64,000 nucleotides of DNA from Cinnamomum chago (Eukaryota; Streptophyta; Magnoliopsida; Laurales; Lauraceae): positions 52,534,501-52,598,500 of the forward strand of contig CP142452.1 of NCBI GenBank assembly GCA_038049695.1, written 5' to 3'. Position numbers and translations under genes: made by a program. Shown piece by piece: positions 59,799-64,000 of the stretch. Each line of letters opens with the position of its first letter. Position 1 is the first letter of the stretch. The notes beneath the pieces were generated by a model. The model saw only the letters and a program-made list of their open reading frames with translations. It was not told where the DNA came from and searched no databases.

Positions 59799-60075
59799 AA
59801 TGTGGCAAAGTAGACCCAGCAAGATACAAGGCATTGGAAGTTAGATTTCAGCAGCCGACTACAGAAAGGATCTATACTTGAATGTCTGACAACTGTTGAT
59901 AGTTGACCGAAGAGTTCTACAGCGAGGATGACCCAGCGAGTTCGAGTGCTTCCGAGAGGACCAATTTGGAGCAGTCGTTTGAGGTTTTGTTTTTAAAGTG
60001 TGGGATTAATGTCCCCACTTGTTTTTGGGTTTGTTTAGTTCATTTGGAGGACCAAATGTTCTAAGGGGGGGAGGA
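59799..60075 (+). other. B internal region, second copy, 3' part with polypurine tract
   Basis: Homologous to 47535-47811. Ends with AAGGGGGGGAGGA (60063-60075) directly before LTR3. Confidence 0.9.
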
Positions 60076-62281
60076 TGTGAGAACCCGACCCCTAATTTCC
60101 TGGATTGGTGTTGTTTTATTTATGGATTAGTTTCTTTTAGTGGGATTAGTGTTTGTTGGGTTGAGTTTGTTAGCTATAATGGTTTTTCACTAGTTTTGGG
60201 GAGTTTTGAGTGCCTTTGTGATTAGTGGGACCCTTTGGGGGTTCTTTTAGTGACTTTGCACGTGATTGGGAGATTATTCAAAATTTCCGATAATTCTTGT
60301 TTTAACCTCGTTTGACTTAGGTTGTTAATCTCTACAACTTGCGTGTTCACTCCGTACCCATTCGAAGCTCCGAAAATCAGTTTTTCCAGCCCTGGGGGCA
60401 AAATCGGTCTTTTCACATTGAATCTGGACCCAAATTTCAAGATCCCAGAACCATACCAAAATTATACTTTTTGAAAACTAGATTTTATGAGAAACATATT
60501 TCCCTTCTGCGTCAATCGCACCCGAAGACCAAAAATCGATGTTTTAACCCTTGAAATCCCAAATTTTCCATTATTTTGACCCCTTTGACCAAAAAGTTGA
60601 CTTTTTCTGTGGACCCCAGAAGTATGTCAATATTGACCTTGTTGGAAACATAATCTTATACCGGACACTTTTCATGTTTTAAGTTTCTTGATCCGAGGTC
60701 TGGAAAGCCCTCTAATTTCCATTGCAAGTTCTACTTAGTGTGAACCCCACCTCCACTTATTATATAACACCACCCTCTCTTTCTCCCTCATTTTTCCACT
60801 CTCCATCGACTGCAACTCTCTAGCTACAGTACCAGCAGCCATACTTTTTAGCTCATTTAATGTCTTGAAAACATTGGTTTATAGTTTTCATTATTTCTTG
60901 TTAATAGCTCAATGGATCCTTGTGATTAGTGGGTTTCTTCTCTCTTTGGTGATTGAATGTAAAGAGATGGAGGTGTTTAGGATGGATGTTTGTGAAATTT
61001 TGATTGTGTATGGGAGGAGCTTTTAGCTCATTTTATTGTATGAAGATGAATGGGAATGAAGGGAAATGGTTTAAGGGAGAAAAAGGGCTCAAATCTGGTT
61101 ACAGAAGGGCTTCTCCGCACCTGGCGGTCACCTGCCGGCTAGCCGCCTGGTGACTGGAGGCTAACCGCCAGATAACCGCACAGCCGCGGTCACTTTTCCA
61201 GAGAGCTTCATTTCATCCCCAAAGGCGCGGTCAGCCACACGGTTAGCTAGCGGCTAACCGCCGAACCCATCGGCGGCTAACCGCTAGCCAACCAAAAACA
61301 CCCAGAAACCCTGAAATGAAGAGAAATGGAAGGGGTTTCCATCCCAATCATTCGTGAACCCTTTTAGAGAATGATAGGGACTGTTCATCGGGAGATACGT
61401 ATGAAGCCCGTTTGAGAAGAAAACCATGTCACAAAGATTCATTGAAGTTTTGAATTCACAAAAGTGTATAAGGAGCCCGAAATGTCTTCAAATTCAAAGA
61501 GTACCAAGTCTATACCGAAATCGACATACGGGATCCCTATCCACCTTGAACTAGTGTTGAATCCAGATACTTGTCCTGAGATTTCAAAAGTTTTATAGTA
61601 TTTCATTGTTCCCAAATTTATACTTCATGACTTATTATTCCCGAAAGTATTGAAAGTGTATTTGTAATAATTGCTAGCCCCGGAATGTATTGCCCGACAT
61701 GAAACAACAGTTGTGCCTTTGAGCACCCCCGTCCCGCCCATTTATTTACTTGTACTTTATTTATTTACACATGTCTTGATTTCTGATATTTGACGTATGA
61801 GTCGGCACCACTAAGCTTGGATAACCTTGTTAGTCTGATCCACTCACTTGGAGATTCCCCCTCCCGTCCCGCCGGCTGCAGTTTGGATCCCGATGCCCGG
61901 TTTATTACCGTGGTCCCGATGCCAGCTGCAGTATGGCTTTTATTAGCCTTTTCTTGGGATTCTTAATTAATGTACATTGATAATTGTAACTTGAACATGT
62001 ATGGGAATGTAATATCCTGTATTGTCAGCTCTATACTTGGTTGTAATGATTTACTCCAGTCTGATATGGTCCTTGATATAATAGTTATATGCTAGAGGTT
62101 GAGTACAACGCGGAATCCGATGGCCACGGACTCTGGGTCGCAACGCCACGAAAGCTTCCGCAAAATTATTCAGAGTATAATGGAATGTGTTGTCTTCACA
62201 CACACGGATCTTGGGAGAAAGAAAAATATAATTATCCTTAATACCATTCGCGCCCCGAGGTTCTGGTTTGGGCGCGTGACA
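60076..62281 (+). mobile_element. LTR3 of array B (internally deleted)
   Basis: Same start and end as LTR2 but lacking two blocks. One spans the part after the TATA region (LTR2 about 48575-49290, join near 60843). The other includes the 93-bp tandem array (join near 61930, at 'gccagctgcag'). TATATAA at 60761. Cassette at 61121-61293. Confidence 0.9.
61121..61293. repeat. GGCTAACCGCC palindrome cassette in LTR3 of B
   Basis: Shorter version of the LTR2 cassette, with GGCGGTCACC, GGCTAACCGCC and CGGCGGCTAACCGC. Confidence 0.85.
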
Positions 62282-62286
62282 TCTAT

Positions 62287-63048
62287 GATTAGGTTAAGTA
62301 CTTCAATGAATTTTGCAATCTTCTTCTGAGTGGTGTTTACTAACTCCGAAGCATATCTGGACAACCTTTCAAACTTAGTGAGGTATTCGAGAACTGTCAT
62401 GTTTCCTTGCAGAAGCTACTGGAATTCTATTGTCTTCTGCCTCTTTACATGAGTGGGTACATACTTGTCACCAAACTGCCTCTTGAAACTAGCCCAGGCC
62501 TCTGCATTTGCCATGGTTCTATACTCTTCCCTGACTGTCTTCCACCATATGTCTGCTAAACCAGTAAACAATGACGTTGCAAGTTTCACTTGTTCTCCTC
62601 CTGTGCATTGGAAGACTTCAAAGATGTTCTCTATATGCTCTAACTAATCATCTGCAGCTAATGGGTCCTTTGTCCCAGCAAACTCTTTCGGAGCTCTCTT
62701 CCAAAATCGTTCAAACAAAGCATTTGGGTCATGTTCCTTTTGATTGATGACAATTTGTGGGCCTGCTGGTTGAGCTGGAATCGGTTCAGGCCTCCTTTCC
62801 AAGACCTCTAGCAACTGTCTTTGCATCTGTGCTAACTCCCTGGCATGATCTTCATCCTTCTTAAGCATTTGTTCTTGTAACCGAGCTTGATTCTCATTGG
62901 CTTGATGTTGTTGATCAAGCATGGCCTGCATCATCTGTTGAAACTGATTCTGCATGGTGTTATCAGGAGTATCTTCCTCAACTAGCCCAGTGTGATCACT
63001 ATTGCTGGAGGTGGGATTGTCGTTTACTGGTCTCTTACGAGGTGGCAT
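62287..63048 (-). pseudogene. Gag N-terminal and capsid region of Tekay-like element C
   Basis: Minus strand. ATG at 63048 (MPPRKRP...), about 145 bases after the PBS, starts a frame with a Gln-rich coiled-coil-like stretch (QNQFQQMMQAMLDQQHQANENQARLQEQM). Capsid motifs follow: NALFERFWKRAPKEFAGTKDP, a TAG at about 62644, IENIFEVFQC, LFTGLADIWWKTVREEY, a TAG at 62416-62418, then MTVLEYLTKFERLSRYASE. This matches Tekay/Del-type Gag. It is cut at 62282 by the B array and continues at 46373. Confidence 0.88.
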
Positions 63049-63193
63049 AATGCTGCAAAACAAGATGTTAGCACATAATAATCAACTAGAGGGTCACACA
63101 TTGCTCACACGATTCTAGCTAACGAAAGGTCTAATGGATCCTCGCCACGTCCTTAGGATTTCTAGTTTCTTTTAATTGCCTGAAACATGTCTC

Positions 63194-63205
63194 GCTCTGA
63201 TACCA
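63194..63205 (-). promoter_or_regulatory. Primer-binding site of element C
   Basis: GCTCTGATACCA is the complement of TGGTATCAGAGC (initiator tRNA-Met), three bases from the LTR end at 63209. It proves minus orientation. Confidence 0.93.
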
Positions 63206-63208
63206 ATC

Positions 63209-63278
63209 TGTCGCGACCCGGACCGGGTTACCGACCTAATCCGGGATCGGGACATGATTATTTGGATGATGAATGATT
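63209..63278 (-). other. 3' end of the 5' LTR of element C
   Basis: TGTCGCGACCCGGACCGGG at 63209 is the complement of an LTR end. These 70 bases resemble the ends of A1 and A4 (ATCCGGGATCGGGAC), linking C to LTR family A. The LTR is interrupted at 63279 by L. Confidence 0.75.
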
Positions 63279-64000
63279 TGTTAGGTTTTTGTTTGTTACT
63301 AATTTGATGGATTCACTATCACTTTCACCGTCATTTAATCACACACTCATGCATCTTAGTTTGGACTTTGAAATCTAAGTTTCTAGCTTGCATTTGCATT
63401 TGATTTTCAATTGATTTAATCATTCATGTTTTAGAACTTAAAATTCACTTTTGAAAACCTAGTTCTTCATGCATATTTTTGGAAAATCGAGTTAGACATC
63501 TAGGTTTGTGATTTGCATACATTCCTCTTTTTTAGAATCTTGTTATTATGCTTAAATCACACTAGCCATGAGTTCCAAGTTTTATCTTTGAAAAATTGCA
63601 ATTTCTGCAGGAACTCATCCCATGCCAATTTACCCGGTCAACAACCCCTGCACCCGGTCGACCAAGCCAACTAGCTGTTGGGATTTATGGCCATTATACC
63701 CAGTCAACCGAGCCCTATCCAGGTCAACCGGGGAAACTAGCCGTTGGCTAATGTGACTGTTGGGCCCGGTCTACCCGAGGGTCATGGGGTCGACCGAGCC
63801 AACTAGCCTTTGGACTGTCTTTTCTATAATAGTCCATTTCATTCCTTTCTTTCTTGAGGCTTGTTGAGTAAATCTTTGGAACCATTTTGAAGCCTAAGGA
63901 AGGGGAATAAGCTAAGAAAGCTAAAGGGCTATTGGAAATCAAAATGTTTGATATTTAAAGGTATATCTTTCAAGTTTAGATTGATTTCCATTCCATTTAA
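63279..64000 (+). mobile_element. LTR L, diverged relative of the G LTR (runs off the window)
   Basis: Starts TGTTAGGTTTTTG, then tracks the G LTR at lower identity: 'aatttgatgga' and 'cttttgaaaacctagttctt...ttggaaaatcg...taggtttgtg'. It carries a GGTCGACC/GGTCAACC cassette (63633-63800) and a possible TATA box (TATAATAG, 63835). The right end is outside the window. Confidence 0.75.
63633..63800. repeat. GGTCGACC/GGTCAACC palindrome cassette in LTR L
   Basis: Six sites, several decayed to GGTCAACC or GGTCTACC. The block also shares 'aactagctgttggg' with the G LTR cassette. Confidence 0.85.

Larger units (their letters stand above)
46374..62281 (+). mobile_element. Element array B: LTR(part)-internal-LTR-internal-LTR
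   Basis: Starts TGTGAGAACCCGACCCC at 46374 and ends GGCGCGTGACA at 62281, flanked by TCTAT (46369-46373, 62282-62286). Parts: LTR1 5' piece 46374-46605, internal piece 46606-47811, LTR2 47812-52240 (4429 bp), internal 52241-60075 (about 1.6 kb once LTR A3 is removed), LTR3 60076-62281 (2206 bp, internally deleted). Neither internal copy has a recognisable ORF, so B is non-autonomous. It sits inside the gag gene of C. Confidence 0.93.

Noticed and set aside
1..64000. Ordinary host genes, tRNA or rRNA genes
   Set aside because: Nothing outside retroelement sequence showed gene-like ORFs, splice-supported exons or RNA-gene signatures.

Overview
This window looks like heterochromatic or intergenic DNA from a flowering plant. 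It is essentially one deeply nested stack of LTR retrotransposons, with no tRNA, rRNA or ordinary host gene that I can see. The plant assignment rests on Ty3/gypsy polyproteins of two plant lineages (Tat-type with two RNase H domains; Tekay/Del-type with two zinc knuckles), plant-style primer-binding sites (TGGTATCAGAG; TTGGCGCCGTCTGTGGGAA), polypurine tracts and 2-4 kb LTRs. I cannot name the species.

The nesting was resolved by reading element ends (TG...CA) and 5-bp target-site duplications (TSDs). Left half, outermost: a plus-strand Tat-like element, here called K (internal 1-113, 31219-32466 and 36464-38371; LTR 38372-40863), which carries an antisense plant-mobile-domain-like ORF. Two solo LTRs sit in it: A1 (114-31213, minus, TSD AGGGA) and B-solo (32467-36458, minus, TSD GGCTC). 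A1 is split by two copia-type LTRs: E1 (274-2033, TSD TGAAC) and E2 (4349-30516, TSD TTCTA/TTCTT). E2 is split by a truncated Tat-type element F (about 7635-20085), preceded by LTR I (5709-7634), and by a non-coding element array G (20173-30280, TSD TAGAG). F contains an LTR-like segment J and LTR A2 (11157-14295).

Right half: a minus-strand Tekay-like element C (40980-63209, cut off at both ends). It is interrupted by solo LTR D (41787-44910, TSD CAGCT) and by a B array (46374-62281, TSD TCTAT). Inside the array is solo LTR A3 (53578-59793, TSD GCAAC), and inside A3 is solo LTR A4 (56229-59369, minus, TSD TGATG). A G-related LTR (L, from 63279) runs off the right edge.

All the coding genes belong to retroelements and are broken. 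F has gag, protease, reverse transcriptase, two RNase H domains and integrase with several stops and frameshifts. C has gag, protease, RT and RNase H but no integrase. The active-site Asp of both proteases has been replaced. A, B, D, E and G carry no recognisable ORFs here and would depend on proteins supplied in trans.

Two observations stand out. (1) The non-coding internal region of G (about 25113-27370) is an array of roughly twenty stem-loop modules. The stems differ from module to module, but each loop holds a conserved AGTTATATCT-like motif. (2) Almost every long LTR carries a GC-rich cassette of short palindromes. The motif differs between copies of one LTR family and is shared between different families, as if cassettes were exchanged.
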